DNA of 64,000 nucleotides from Coriobacteriia bacterium (GCA_018368455.1 JAGZEG010000014.1:1-64000), one strand, 5' to 3'. Shown: positions 8,379 through 18,390, numbered from the stretch's first letter. A program made the numbers and translations. Notes: generated by a model not told the origin, from the letters alone.

Positions 8379-9257
8379 CTATGCGCGGACAGTCACCGTG
8401 TGCTCGGAATCGGCGTCGTTGAGGTGGCGGCCGTCGCGCACCCACTGGCGGCGCGCCTCCTCCTCGAGCACGGCCGCCTGGCGAGCCTGCTTCGAGATGA
8501 GCAGGTAGTAGCCGATACCAAGCGCAGACACGACGAGGACGACAAGGAACAGCAGCGCGGCCGTCCCGGCGTGTCCCTGTGCCGCAGCCGACCCCACAAG
8601 CACAGAGATGAGGATGGACGGCAGGCGGGTCGGGATAGAGATGGCCATCCACGTGGCCAGCGTCATCGGAGTGAGGCCCACGACGTACGACCAGATGTCC
8701 TTGGGCGTGCCGGGGATGAACATCATGAGGAACGTGATGACGTTGCGGCGGCGCTGGTCCTGGAAGAGCACGAGCTCGTCGAGCTTCTCCTGGGAGACGA
8801 ACAGGCGGACGAACCTGGCACCGAAGCGCTTAACGAGCAAGAAGACGAGCAGCTCGCCCAGGGCAAGGCCAACGCTCACGACGATCGTGCCACCGAGCGT
8901 GCCGAACAGCAGGCCCGCGCCCACCTCGAGCGGTTCGCCGGGGATGAGGGCGATGAACACGTGCAGCGTGTTGATGAGCGCATAGACGACGCAGGCCAGC
9001 ACGTAGTTGTCGCCCAGCGCTGCGCGAAATGCCGCCGGGTCAGCGATGAGATGCATGACGGGCGGCACGAGCAGAGCGCATACGGCAATGGCGACGGCCG
9101 CGCACGCAACGAGCACGAGAGCCTGCCGGCGCTCCTGGCGCGTCATGCCCTCGCGGCGCATCCTTGCGAAGTGAGCCCGCACGGAAGCGAGCCAGTCCTT
9201 GCCTGCGCCGAGGGCGTCGAGCAGGCGGCGCTTCAGACTGGGCGTTTCGTAGTACAT
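8379..9257 (-). CDS. TVP38/TMEM64 (VTT/DedA-like) membrane protein
   Basis: A 292-residue polytopic membrane protein of the VTT (SNARE-associated) family. After a basic N-terminal tail of about 45 residues come hydrophobic helices, the re-entrant-like GLLFGTLGGTIVVSVG segment and the family's FIPGTPKDIWSYVVGLT motif. Family members are linked to lipid scramblase or flippase activity; no substrate can be assigned. ATG 9257 was chosen because AGGAG stands eight bases upstream and the preceding 150 codons of open frame have no ribosome-binding site or hydrophobic content. It is monocistronic, ending about 160 bp before valS begins. Confidence 0.85.
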   Translation of the reverse strand: MYYETPSLKRRLLDALGAGKDWLASVRAHFARMRREGMTRQERRQALVLVACAAVAIAVCALLVPPVMHLIADPAAFRAALGDNYVLACVVYALINTLHVFIALIPGEPLEVGAGLLFGTLGGTIVVSVGLALGELLVFLLVKRFGARFVRLFVSQEKLDELVLFQDQRRRNVITFLMMFIPGTPKDIWSYVVGLTPMTLATWMAISIPTRLPSILISVLVGSAAAQGHAGTAALLFLVVLVVSALGIGYYLLISKQARQAAVLEEEARRQWVRDGRHLNDADSEHTVTVRA

Positions 9258-9716
9258 CGAGCTAACTCCTTGCGCGCAGAGGGGGTCAGGCGAGCGGCTT
9301 TGCATAAGACTGTACCACGCGGCAAGGCGGGGCTCCCGTTTTGAGGCCCCGCCTTGCGAGACTGTTACCTTTCGACCCGATTTCGCGCGCAATTCCTCGG
9401 TTCGTGGACAGAAATCCCGCTCGTGAATGGGGCGTCGTCTCCTGGCATGCGATTCGGGAGAGCCGTACCTGGGAGTTTGCCGGCACGGGAGAGGTCGCGG
9501 GCCAGAGGGCACATGCACGAGCGCCGTTCTTGGCCACAGGATGGGCTTCGCGTTGCAGAAGCGGTCCGCGACGCCCCGGGAAGCCCGCCCGCGCAGGCCC
9601 ATCCCATGCACGAGGGAGGTGCGGCAGGAAGTTGGACCGGAGGATTCCTCGGTCGGGACGGAGGCCGTGAGATCACAACAGGCCGCACTCCGAGCCCCGG
9701 CGGCTCGCAATAACGC
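9258..9716. other. 459-bp gap between clpX terminator and VTT gene
   Basis: No gene, tRNA or recognised RNA family is seen. Open frames in this stretch have no family resemblance. I checked by eye for tmRNA, signal recognition particle RNA and RNase P RNA signatures and found none. The only strong structure is the inverted repeat at 9322-9357. The region could hold a long leader for the VTT gene or an unannotated small RNA. Confidence 0.4.
9322..9357. repeat. perfect 12-bp inverted repeat upstream of the VTT gene
   Basis: GCAAGGCGGGGC at 9322-9333 pairs with GCCCCGCCTTGC at 9346-9357 across a 12-nt loop. Neither side is followed by a run of U, so it is not a standard terminator in either direction. 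It lies 65 bp before the VTT start codon, which suits a leader hairpin or an operator. Confidence 0.5.
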
Positions 9717-9765
9717 AAAAAGGGGCCCGCGCGAGCCCGTCCCTAGGACAGGTAGCGCGGGCCCC
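9717..9765 (-). terminator. intrinsic terminator of the clpP-clpX transcript
   Basis: Stem arms GGGGCCCGCGC (9755-9765, minus strand) and GCGCGGGCCCC (9722-9732) are perfect over 11 bp and are followed by UUUUU then UGCG on the minus strand. It starts 34 bp past the clpX stop codon. Confidence 0.85.
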
Positions 9766-9798
9766 TCCGGATGCAGACGTTTCGGACGCTCCTGCGGC

Positions 9799-11124
<1,326 letters not shown>

Positions 11125-11129
11125 GAAAA

Positions 11130-11762
11130 CTAGGCCTCGTCCTTCGGAGCGGCAGCTGCGGTGCGGTCAACGATGACCTTGTCGGCCAGGCCGTATGCCA
11201 CGGCCTCCTCAGCAGTCATGTAGTTGTCGCGCTCCGTGTCGCGCTGGATCGTCTCGAGGGACTGACCCGTGTTGGCGGCGAGGATGCCGTTGAGGCGCTC
11301 GCGCGTCTTCTTCATGAAGTCGGCCACGATCTCGATCTCGGTCTGCTGGCCCTGCGCACCGCCGCTCGGCTGGTGGATGAGCACCATGGAGTTCGGCAGC
11401 ACGTAGCGCTTGCCCTTTGCGCCAGCCGACAGCAGCACGGCCGCCATGGAGGCGCACTCGCCCAGGCAGATCGTCGACACGTCGCACTTGATGTAGTTCA
11501 TCGTGTCGAGGATAGCAAGGCCAGCCGTCACGGAACCGCCCGGAGAGTTGATGTACAGGGAGATGTCCTTGTCAGCGTCCTGGCTCTCGAGGTGCAGCAG
11601 CTGCGCCACGACGAGGTTGGCGCTGACGTCGGAAACCTCCTCGCCCAAGAACACGATGCGGTCGTTGAGCAGGCGCGAGTAGATGTCGTAGCTGCGCTCG
11701 CCGCGGGGCGACTGCTCCACGACAATGGGCACGAGCGACGACATGGGGTTCATGGTGTTCAT
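11130..11762 (-). CDS. clpP: ATP-dependent Clp protease proteolytic subunit ClpP
   Basis: A 210-residue serine peptidase that forms the ClpP barrel. The catalytic serine lies in GECASMAAVLL (S105), the histidine in MVLIHQPSGG (H130), and the aspartate in ERDNYMTAEEA. The handle-helix motif INSPGGSVTAG is intact. ATG 11762 has GGGAGG eight bases upstream and is preferred to the in-frame codon at 11798. The order tig-clpP-clpX is the widespread bacterial arrangement that joins chaperone and protease. Confidence 0.96.
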   Translation of the reverse strand: MNTMNPMSSLVPIVVEQSPRGERSYDIYSRLLNDRIVFLGEEVSDVSANLVVAQLLHLESQDADKDISLYINSPGGSVTAGLAILDTMNYIKCDVSTICLGECASMAAVLLSAGAKGKRYVLPNSMVLIHQPSGGAQGQQTEIEIVADFMKKTRERLNGILAANTGQSLETIQRDTERDNYMTAEEAVAYGLADKVIVDRTAAAAPKDEA

Positions 11763-11955
11763 GCTTGCAACCTCCCGGTGCTTATGCGGGTCGAGCACGG
11801 GTCAGGTCCGCCAGTGCGCGACCGGCGCGCCCCGTGTCGGGCGAACCTGGGCAGGCGCCTTCGCGAGCTTGCCTCACACCAGGTGAGCGCAGCGCGACGG
11901 CGTCTGCCCGGCCCGCCCGGACGAGACGCGCCGGACGATGACGATCCTGAAAGCC

Positions 11956-13509
11956 TTACTCGGCCGACTCCTGCGCGGCCTCGTCCTTCTTGGCCGCGGT
12001 CTTCTTGGTGGTGCGCTTCTTGGGAGCGGGCTTCTCGGCCTCACCCTCGGCCGGGGCCTCAGCGGCGGCCTTCTTCGTGGCACGCTTCTTCGGCGCGGGC
12101 TTCTCGGCCTCGCCCTCGGCGGCCGGCTCGGCGTCGGCGGCCTTCTTCGTGGCACGCTTCTTGGCCGGAGCCTTCTTGGCAGGCTCCTCCTCAGCCTTGG
12201 CCGGCGCCTCGGGAGCGTCGTCGGAGATCGTCACCTGGGCGGTCTCGAGCAGCCAGTCGATGGCCTTGTTGCGACGGATGGAGACGCGGATGGCCGGAAT
12301 GCGGCCGTCCTCGACGAACTCGGCCTTCGTGGCCTCCCAGTCAGCGACGCCGGCGTTCTTGAACTCGTTGTCAACGTCCTCGTCCGTGCAGTCGAAGCCC
12401 TTCTCGGCCACGAGAGCGTCGAGGGCGAGAGACTCGCGGGCGATGTCGCTGGCCTGGCGGTTCAGGTCAGCCATGAACGCCTGCATGCTGATGCCGCTCA
12501 TGCGCAGCCACGAGTCGAGCGTCTGGCCCTGCTGCTGCAGCTGCGTCAGGAAATTCTGGCCGAGCTCCTGGAAGACGGTCTGCGTGAACTCAGGGGTGGG
12601 CTCGCCCTCGAGGCGCTGGGCCAGGGCGCCAGTGACGCGGTTCTCCTTGAGCTGGGGCATGGCCTGCTGCTTCTGCTGGCCAATCTCCTTCGAGACAGCC
12701 TCACGCATGGCGGCCACGTCGTCGAAGCCGAAGTTCTTCTTCGCGAACTCATCGGTCAGCTCGGGCAGCACGTGCTCGACGAGGCGGTTGAGCGTGACGT
12801 CGACCGTAGCCTTCTTGGGCTCCGGGGCCTCCTCGCCCTCCTTGGGCTCGGGCTGCGGGACCTCAAACTCGATCGTCTTGGCGTCGCCGGGCTTCATACC
12901 GAGCAGGCCCTCGTCAAAGCCGGCGGGCATGGAGCCGCTGCCGAGCTTGTACAGGCGGTTGTCGAACTTGAGGCTCTCGGCGTTCTCGCCGCCCTGGCAC
13001 TTGATGTAGACGAAGTCGTCGGCCTCGACAGCGCGACCCTCGATGTCCTCGTACTTGCCGAAGTAGCCGCGGAACGTCTCGACCTGGCGGTCAATCTCGG
13101 CCTCGGTCGCCTCCTCGGAGGGCAGGGTGATCTCGACCGGGTCGAACGAGCTGAGCTTGAGCTCAGGACGGACGCCGTACACGACCTTGAACGTGAAGTC
13201 CTTGCCGGACTCAACCGAAGAGGGCTCGGGGAAGTTGGGGTCACCGACGGGCACGATGTCCTCGGCGTTGCGCACGGAGGGCTCGACGTCGTTCACGAGC
13301 GTCTCGGTGGCCTGAGCGAGCACGTTTGCGCGACCGACCTGGCTGTCAATGACCGGGCGCGGGGCCTTGCCGGGGCGGAAGCCCGGGAAGCGGTACTTGT
13401 GCGCCACGTCCTTGTAGGCGCCTGCGATGGCCTTGTCAACGGACTTGGCGTCAACCGTGACCGTGACCTCGACCTTGTTGTTCTCCAGACGCTTTGCCGA
13501 TGTCTCCAA
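11956..13509 (-). CDS. tig: trigger factor with histone-like C-terminal tail
   Basis: Ribosome-associated chaperone and peptidyl-prolyl isomerase. The ribosome-binding motif GFRPGKAP is at residues 43-50, followed by a PPIase domain (residues about 150-240) and the helical C-terminal arms. Length is 517 residues against about 430 usually. The excess is an 89-residue tail made of lysine- and alanine-rich repeats around EGEAEKPAPKKRATKKAA, repeated nearly exactly two to three times. The start is TTG, four bases after GGAGG. A tRNA-Leu gene ends 48 bp upstream on the same strand. The tail resembles histone H1-like repeats, which suggests nucleic acid or ribosome contacts; that function is inference. 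Confidence 0.95.
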   Translation of the reverse strand: METSAKRLENNKVEVTVTVDAKSVDKAIAGAYKDVAHKYRFPGFRPGKAPRPVIDSQVGRANVLAQATETLVNDVEPSVRNAEDIVPVGDPNFPEPSSVESGKDFTFKVVYGVRPELKLSSFDPVEITLPSEEATEAEIDRQVETFRGYFGKYEDIEGRAVEADDFVYIKCQGGENAESLKFDNRLYKLGSGSMPAGFDEGLLGMKPGDAKTIEFEVPQPEPKEGEEAPEPKKATVDVTLNRLVEHVLPELTDEFAKKNFGFDDVAAMREAVSKEIGQQKQQAMPQLKENRVTGALAQRLEGEPTPEFTQTVFQELGQNFLTQLQQQGQTLDSWLRMSGISMQAFMADLNRQASDIARESLALDALVAEKGFDCTDEDVDNEFKNAGVADWEATKAEFVEDGRIPAIRVSIRRNKAIDWLLETAQVTISDDAPEAPAKAEEEPAKKAPAKKRATKKAADAEPAAEGEAEKPAPKKRATKKAAAEAPAEGEAEKPAPKKRTTKKTAAKKDEAAQESAE

Positions 13510-13557
13510 CGTTCCTCCAACAACTCGATTGCCTATGGGCGATGCGTGTAATGCCTA

Positions 13558-13642
<85 letters not shown>

Positions 13643-13834
13643 CTGAGCATAACCATCGCATAGTACCAAACATGGCGCGTAACGCCCGCATTCTTTTACC
13701 CGCGATGCGAACGAATCCATAGAGGAACGCGTTGAGAGCTCGCGTACAAGAAATCCCCACGATTCGCCCGAGCCGCGATCGGCTAACGAAATGGGACGGG
13801 ACATATGGTTTTCGCACGGGGATTGCAACGGGCG

Positions 13835-13863
13835 TTGCCGGCCGTAACGACAACGGATATACT
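13835..13863 (+). promoter_or_regulatory. promoter of the tRNA-Pro/tRNA-Gly pair
   Basis: TTGCCG (13835-13840), exactly 17 bp, then TATACT (13858-13863), 45 bp before the tRNA-Pro 5' end. This is a good sigma-70 match, divergent from tRNA-Leu. Confidence 0.75.
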
Positions 13864-13907
13864 TCGTGACTCGGATGGGTGCGGTGCCGAGATGTGTCCT
13901 GCACCAA

Positions 13908-13984
<77 letters not shown>

Positions 13985-13985
13985 C

Positions 13986-14061
13986 GCGGCGGTAGTTCAA
14001 TTGGTAGAGCGTCAGCCTTCCAAGCTGATTGTTGCGGGTTCGAGTCCCGTCCGCCGCTCCA
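13986..14061 (+). tRNA. tRNA-Gly (TCC anticodon)
   Basis: A 76-nt cloverleaf with encoded CCA. The acceptor stem is GCGGCGG/CCGCCGC, and the anticodon loop CTTCCAA lies in the stem TCAGC/GCTGA. It is cotranscribed with tRNA-Pro. Confidence 0.96.
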
Positions 14062-14070
14062 GTGAAATCG

Positions 14071-14107
14071 CAGGTCAGAGGCCATGAGCTTCTGGCCTGT
14101 TTTCGTT
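14071..14107 (+). terminator. terminator after tRNA-Gly
   Basis: Arms 14071-14079 and 14091-14099 form a 9-bp stem with one G-U pair and are followed by TTTTCGTTT. It lies 9 bp after the tRNA-Gly CCA end. Confidence 0.75.
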
Positions 14108-14604
14108 TGTGGGGCAATGTGCACCAAGAGGGCGGGGGCGAGCGCCCCCGCTGGCCCAAAACGACCTGCCCGGATGCCAGATAATGCCCGCAACCCACCT
14201 GATTGGTCAAAACCACCGTGCTTTGCGAGTCCCCGAGGCCCACAGGATCAGCTGGCAAAAGCAAAACCGCAGGTAAACCTGAACCGCCGGGCGGACCAAG
14301 GGGCAATTTGCGACTCAAAGCTTCTTATCCCCTCGCAAAGCAGGGGTGTTTTGGCCAAAAGGTCGGTCCTTCGCGCTTCTCTGGCATCGCATCCGTCTCT
14401 TGCGGCACACCGCCCGGCACGTCGTGTCCGTTTCTTTATGGTTCTACCCTTCCTGTCGAGGCGGTTGATTTCCTCATCTGTCTGCCGTTTCATATAGGTA
14501 CGGGCATCGCAGATCGCGCGCTATTTTTGTCCGTTTCCGCACCGTCTCCCCCGGTACCGCTCTCGACCACGTCACCGGGACGTCTCGCTCTTGAAAGGCC
14601 CGTC
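14108..14604. other. 497-bp gap holding palindromic element 1
   Basis: No gene is supported. The gap contains a GC hairpin (GCGGGGGC-GAGC-GCCCCCGC, about 14131-14150) and the palindromic repeat element at 14203-14358. The open frame that crosses the region in phase with the downstream gene lacks hydrophobic or family-like sequence before 14605. The stretch 14420-14540 is comparatively AT-rich and probably holds the promoter of the phosphoglycerol transferase gene, but no clear -35/-10 pair was found. Confidence 0.4.
14203..14358. repeat. intergenic palindromic element 1
   Basis: The left arm 14203-14234 and the right arm 14329-14358 are inverted near-copies; both contain CAAAAC, then TGCTTTGCGAG. 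The centre carries AAAACCGCAGGTA at 14263-14275, a core also present in the elements at 18.5, 55.1 and 57.6 kb. There is no open reading frame and no transposase-like sequence. See the findings for the family comparison. Confidence 0.6.
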
Positions 14605-16791
14605 GTGGGAATGCTCCTTCACCTGCTGTCCCTCATCGCATGCGCCCTGCTCCTGATCCTGGCAGCCCGCCACGCTCGTCGCTCGCCCGCCGCCCGCACG
14701 CGCGGCTCCGTCGCAGGCTGCATCGCGTGGTGCGTCGTCCTGCTTGCCTGGCTTGCCTACAACGTCGCTGGCCTCGTGCGCTGCGAGCGCACCTGGCTCG
14801 CCCCGCTTGCCACGACGCTCATCGCAGGCGTCGCAACGCTCACGCTCATCTCGCCCGGCATTCGCGCCGGACGAGCGCGCACTGTGCTGGCCATCGTGCG
14901 CCCCCTGTTCATCGTCGCCTGCGTCCCCGTAGCGCTCTTCCTGGCGGAATGGCCGTACAACCCCGAGCTGGGCTCCCTTCTCGCAAACGCCGATCTGCGA
15001 GCCCTCAACCTCTGGCTTTTCGCCCTGGGCCTGGCGAGTGTGTGGTTCGTCGCACAGCGGCGCCGCGGAGCCGTGCTCGCCTTTCTCGTCGCCTGCCTCA
15101 TCTGGGGCCTGGCAAACTACTTCCTCTCGCTGTTCAAGGGCCAGACCGTGCTGCCGGCCGACGCGCTTGCTCTCTCGACAGCCGCTGAGGTCAGCGCCGG
15201 CTACGTCTACTTTGTCGGCGACGCGGTCGTCCAGGCTCTGTGCGTGCTGCTCGCAGCCGCCGGCGTGCTCGCCATCCTGCCCTCGCCCCGCCTGACGCGC
15301 CTCATCGTGCCCGCCAACCTCATCGTGGGCCTCGCCTGCATCGCCCTGCTCGTCAACTGGTACGACACGCATGACATCCACGACGAGTACGGCGTCACCG
15401 TCGACGTGTGGGCCACTCGCGACTCCTACGTCCACTACGGCTCGATCCCCTGCTTCTTGCAACGCATGCAGGAAGTCGTGCCCGAGCCGCCGGAGGGCTA
15501 CAGCTCCGCTGCAGCAAACCGCCTGCAGAGCCAGCTCGCCGCAGCCTGGGACGAGGACAATCCCTCATATGGGCAGCCTGACACGGCGTCCGCCCCTGAG
15601 GAGCGCCCATCCGTCATCGCCATCATGAACGAGTCGTTCAGCGACCTCGCCCTGTACGCCGGCGTCGAGGGCTACGACGGCATCGAAGAGCGTCTGGCGT
15701 CGCTCGGCGCCATCCAGCGCGGCACGGCATACACAAGCGCCCGCGGCGGCGGCACGTGCAACAGCGAGTTCGAGTACCTCACGGGCTCGACGCTCGGCAG
15801 CGTGGGTGGCGGCGTCTATCCCTACATGTTCTACGACATGAGCCTGGCAGAGTCGCTCCCCCACTATTTCGCGGCGCTCGGTTACGAGACGACAGCCATC
15901 CACCCGGAGGCGCCGACGAACTGGCGCCGCGACATCGTCTACGAGCAGATGGGCTTCGACCGCTTCCTGAGCCGCGCCGACTTCCCCGAGGACGCCGCGC
16001 GCCTGCGCGACCTCGTCACGGACCGCGCGACATACGACATGATTCTCGATGTGCTGAGCGGCAGCGACGAGTCGCAGTTCATCTTCGACGTGACGCTGCA
16101 GAACCACGGCGGCTACGACACGGGCCTGCTCGACGACTACCCCTACAGCAACGTCAGCGTCAACGGAACGTACGTCGAGGGGATGAGCGAGTACCTCAGC
16201 TGCATCGACGCCTCGCTCGACGACCTGGAGTATCTGTTCGACGAGCTGCGCACGCTCGACCGCCCCGTCATCGTCGTGTTCTTTGGCGACCACCAGCCCG
16301 GTTTCAACGACGCCGTCGCCGAGGCTTCCACGGGCCTCGCCGAGAGCTCCATGACGCTCTCCCAGGTGCAGCAGCGCTTCGAGACGCCCTACCTCATCTG
16401 GGCGAACTACGACGTCGACAGCTCCTCCGCGGCGAACGCGAGCTCCCTCCAGGGCAAGCTCACGGTGCACGGCTCGGCGCAGGGGAACGCAGGCGACGGT
16501 ACTGTCCTCGATCTCAGCCTCGGCTACCTCATGGCGCAGACCGTGCAAGCAACGGGCCTGCCGCTCACGGACTACCAGAAGGCCCTTCTGCAGCTTGAGA
16601 CCACCATGCCCGCCGTCAACCTCAACGGCTACCAGTCGAGCGGCGGCGCATGGTTCTGGATCGGGCAAGACGGGCCGGCTGCCGACGCCTACAACCACTA
16701 CGCCACCCTACAGTACGCCAACCTGTTCGACCCCGCAGGCAATACAGCGTTCGACCGCTTCAAGCGTTCCGCGGAGCGACTCAGCCAGTAG
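14605..16791 (+). CDS. LTA synthase-like membrane phosphoglycerol transferase
   Basis: A 728-residue membrane protein of the sulfatase/alkaline-phosphatase superfamily (LtaS/MdoB type), which transfers phosphoglycerol to cell-envelope glycopolymers outside the membrane. Seven or so hydrophobic helices occupy roughly residues 3-250. The extracellular domain begins near residue 330 (SVIAIMNESFSDLALY), contains the nucleophile region RGGGTCNSEFEYLTG (threonine near residue 384), NHGGYD and the metal-binding FFGDHQPGF. The GTG start at 14605 has AAAGG six bases upstream; ATG 14611 is the alternative. It stands alone between the tRNA pair and the aldo/keto reductase. The exact acceptor polymer is unknown. 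Confidence 0.85.
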   Translation: MGMLLHLLSLIACALLLILAARHARRSPAARTRGSVAGCIAWCVVLLAWLAYNVAGLVRCERTWLAPLATTLIAGVATLTLISPGIRAGRARTVLAIVRPLFIVACVPVALFLAEWPYNPELGSLLANADLRALNLWLFALGLASVWFVAQRRRGAVLAFLVACLIWGLANYFLSLFKGQTVLPADALALSTAAEVSAGYVYFVGDAVVQALCVLLAAAGVLAILPSPRLTRLIVPANLIVGLACIALLVNWYDTHDIHDEYGVTVDVWATRDSYVHYGSIPCFLQRMQEVVPEPPEGYSSAAANRLQSQLAAAWDEDNPSYGQPDTASAPEERPSVIAIMNESFSDLALYAGVEGYDGIEERLASLGAIQRGTAYTSARGGGTCNSEFEYLTGSTLGSVGGGVYPYMFYDMSLAESLPHYFAALGYETTAIHPEAPTNWRRDIVYEQMGFDRFLSRADFPEDAARLRDLVTDRATYDMILDVLSGSDESQFIFDVTLQNHGGYDTGLLDDYPYSNVSVNGTYVEGMSEYLSCIDASLDDLEYLFDELRTLDRPVIVVFFGDHQPGFNDAVAEASTGLAESSMTLSQVQQRFETPYLIWANYDVDSSSAANASSLQGKLTVHGSAQGNAGDGTVLDLSLGYLMAQTVQATGLPLTDYQKALLQLETTMPAVNLNGYQSSGGAWFWIGQDGPAADAYNHYATLQYANLFDPAGNTAFDRFKRSAERLSQ

Positions 16792-16911
16792 GGCGAGCCC
16801 CGACGTGGCCCTCCCCTCGCCGTATAATGCCGCCCACCTGCGTGGCTCGCCCCCACCGACGCGGCGATGACCCCGGCAGGCAAGGAGCCATTCGAGGAGA
16901 GGACCCCCGCC

Positions 16912-18063
16912 ATGCCCGACACGACCACCACCGGCTCGCCCTGGCCCGCCATGAAGAAGCTCGGCTTTGGGTGCATGCGCCTGCCACTCACCGACCCCAA
17001 CAACCCCGCAGCCATCGACGAGCCCCAGCTCGCCCAGATGGTCGACGAGTACCTAGCCGCCGGCTTCACGTACTTCGACACGCTGTACTTCTACCACAAG
17101 CAGGCCAGCGAGGGGGCCCTGCGCCGCGCCCTCATGGACCGCTACCCCCGCGACGCCTACGTGCTCGCCGACAAGCTGCCGAGCGCCCTCATCAAGCAGG
17201 AGGGCGACCAGGAGCGCATATTCGCCGAGCAGTTCGAGCGCTGTGGCGTCGACTCGTTCGACTTCTACCTGCTGCATGCCCTGGGCGGCCAGAACTCCGT
17301 AAACACCGACCGCTTCGACTCGTGGAACTTCCTGCGCCGCCAGCGCGACGAGGGCAAGATCAAGCGTCTCGGCTTCTCATACCACTACAACGCGGAGTAC
17401 CTGGACGAGCTTCTGACGCGCTGGCCCGACACCGAGTTCGTGCAGCTGCAGATCAACTACCTCGACTGGGAGGACGACGCCATCCAGGCGCGGCGCAACT
17501 ACGAGGTCTGCCGCAAGCACGGCAAGCCGGTGTTCGTCATGGAGCCCATCAAGGGCGGGGCGCTCGCCGACCTGCCGGCCGAGGCCGAGGCGCTGCTGCG
17601 CGCCGCCGAGCCCGACCGCTCCCCTGCCGAGTGGGCCATCCGCTTCGCCGCAAGCCTGCCGGGCGTCGAGATGGTGCTCTCCGGCATGTCAAACCTCGAG
17701 CAGCTGCGCGCCAATGTAGCGTTCATGGCGGACTTCAAGCCGCTCCCCGCCGATCAGGTCGAGCTGCTGCACCAGGTCGGCGAGCTCGTGCGACGCAACA
17801 TCACCATCCCGTGCACCGCGTGTCGCTACTGCGTGAGCCACTGCCCACGCGACATCGCCATCCCGGAGTACTTCAGCCTGCTCAACGCCGAAAAGCGCAC
17901 CGTAAGCCGAGACTTCTCAACGCAGAAGATGATCTACCGCGGCTACGCCCGCGACCACGGCAGGGCAAGCGACTGCATCGCCTGCCGCGCGTGCGAGCGC
18001 GCCTGCCCGCAGCATCTCGGCATCGTCGACGGCCTCAAGCTCGTGGCCGAGACGTTCGAGTAG
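16912..18063 (+). CDS. aldo/keto reductase with C-terminal [4Fe-4S] ferredoxin domain
   Basis: A 383-residue protein with an aldo/keto reductase barrel (GFGCMRLPLTD at the start, DYHHYN-like active-site region replaced by FSYHYNAEY) and a ferredoxin-like tail with cysteine sets CTACRYCVSHCP and CIACRACERACP. This two-domain family is common in gut anaerobes; physiological substrates are mostly unknown. ATG 16912 follows a GAGAGG ribosome-binding site. A GC hairpin (18081-18105) without U tract follows the stop. Confidence 0.88.
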   Translation: MPDTTTTGSPWPAMKKLGFGCMRLPLTDPNNPAAIDEPQLAQMVDEYLAAGFTYFDTLYFYHKQASEGALRRALMDRYPRDAYVLADKLPSALIKQEGDQERIFAEQFERCGVDSFDFYLLHALGGQNSVNTDRFDSWNFLRRQRDEGKIKRLGFSYHYNAEYLDELLTRWPDTEFVQLQINYLDWEDDAIQARRNYEVCRKHGKPVFVMEPIKGGALADLPAEAEALLRAAEPDRSPAEWAIRFAASLPGVEMVLSGMSNLEQLRANVAFMADFKPLPADQVELLHQVGELVRRNITIPCTACRYCVSHCPRDIAIPEYFSLLNAEKRTVSRDFSTQKMIYRGYARDHGRASDCIACRACERACPQHLGIVDGLKLVAETFE

Positions 18064-18080
18064 GGAGAGCGCAGACTCTG

Positions 18081-18105
18081 GTCGGGGCGCCCGTCGCGCC
18101 CCGAC
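18081..18105 (+). terminator. terminator-like hairpin after the aldo/keto reductase
   Basis: GTCGGGGCG (18081-18089) pairs perfectly with CGCCCCGAC (18097-18105). No U tract follows, so it may stabilise the 3' end or act with Rho rather than terminate by itself. Confidence 0.45.
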
Positions 18106-18219
18106 CGGACGCCAGGTATCGGTGTCCAGAAAGCTTAACCCTATCTTTAGACGGGATTGCCTACACTTCTGGGCAGAGAAAGGGCAGCACATGGCCGCCC
18201 CCGTTGAAATGGATTGGCT

Positions 18220-18327
18220 ATGGACACCGAACTAAGCGGCTTCATCTTACGGTCCCTGCTCGTCGTCGGCATGTTCCTCGTGATGGTCATCGGCATCATG
18301 ATCGACAAGAAGCGCTCGGATCGCTAA
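18220..18327 (+). CDS. 35-residue single-membrane-segment peptide
   Basis: A short frame encoding a 35-residue peptide: a polar N-terminus (MDTELSGF), one hydrophobic helix (residues about 9-27) and a basic tail (DKKRSDR). It is followed 18 bp later by a strong intrinsic terminator and preceded by about 115 bp of relatively AT-rich DNA after the previous gene's hairpin, so it looks like its own transcription unit. The ribosome-binding site is weak (GGATTGG). The layout would fit a small accessory membrane subunit or a type I toxin-like peptide. No family is recognised with certainty. Confidence 0.5.
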   Translation: MDTELSGFILRSLLVVGMFLVMVIGIMIDKKRSDR

Positions 18328-18345
18328 ACGAACTCGCATGCTCTC

Positions 18346-18390
18346 ACGCCCGCGCAAACCCCCGGGGATGCGCGGGCGTTTTTCTTCTTT
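18346..18390 (+). terminator. strong intrinsic terminator after the 35-residue peptide gene
   Basis: ACGCCCGCGC (18346-18355) pairs with GCGCGGGCGT (18370-18379) and runs into TTTTTCTTCTTT. It is one of the best terminators in the window and supports real transcription of the small gene. Confidence 0.88.

Noticed and set aside
5959..8508. 849-codon open frame on the plus strand, antisense to valS
   Set aside because: Its translation is arginine-, histidine- and valine-rich with no domain, and it mirrors the codon structure of valS in a GC-rich genome. The same applies to the other very long plus-strand frames opposite folC, clpX, tig, recN, pheT and pycB.
9258..9710. 150-codon N-terminal extension of the VTT gene
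   Set aside because: It lacks a ribosome-binding site and hydrophobicity and includes a terminator-like palindrome; ATG 9257 has AGGAG at the right distance.
9360..9716. tmRNA, SRP RNA or RNase P RNA in the clpX-VTT gap
   Set aside because: None of the conserved motifs of these RNAs was found on either strand.
14203..14358. CRISPR-like repeat in the palindromic elements
   Set aside because: The units are few, inverted and of variable sequence, with no regularly spaced identical repeats or cas genes.
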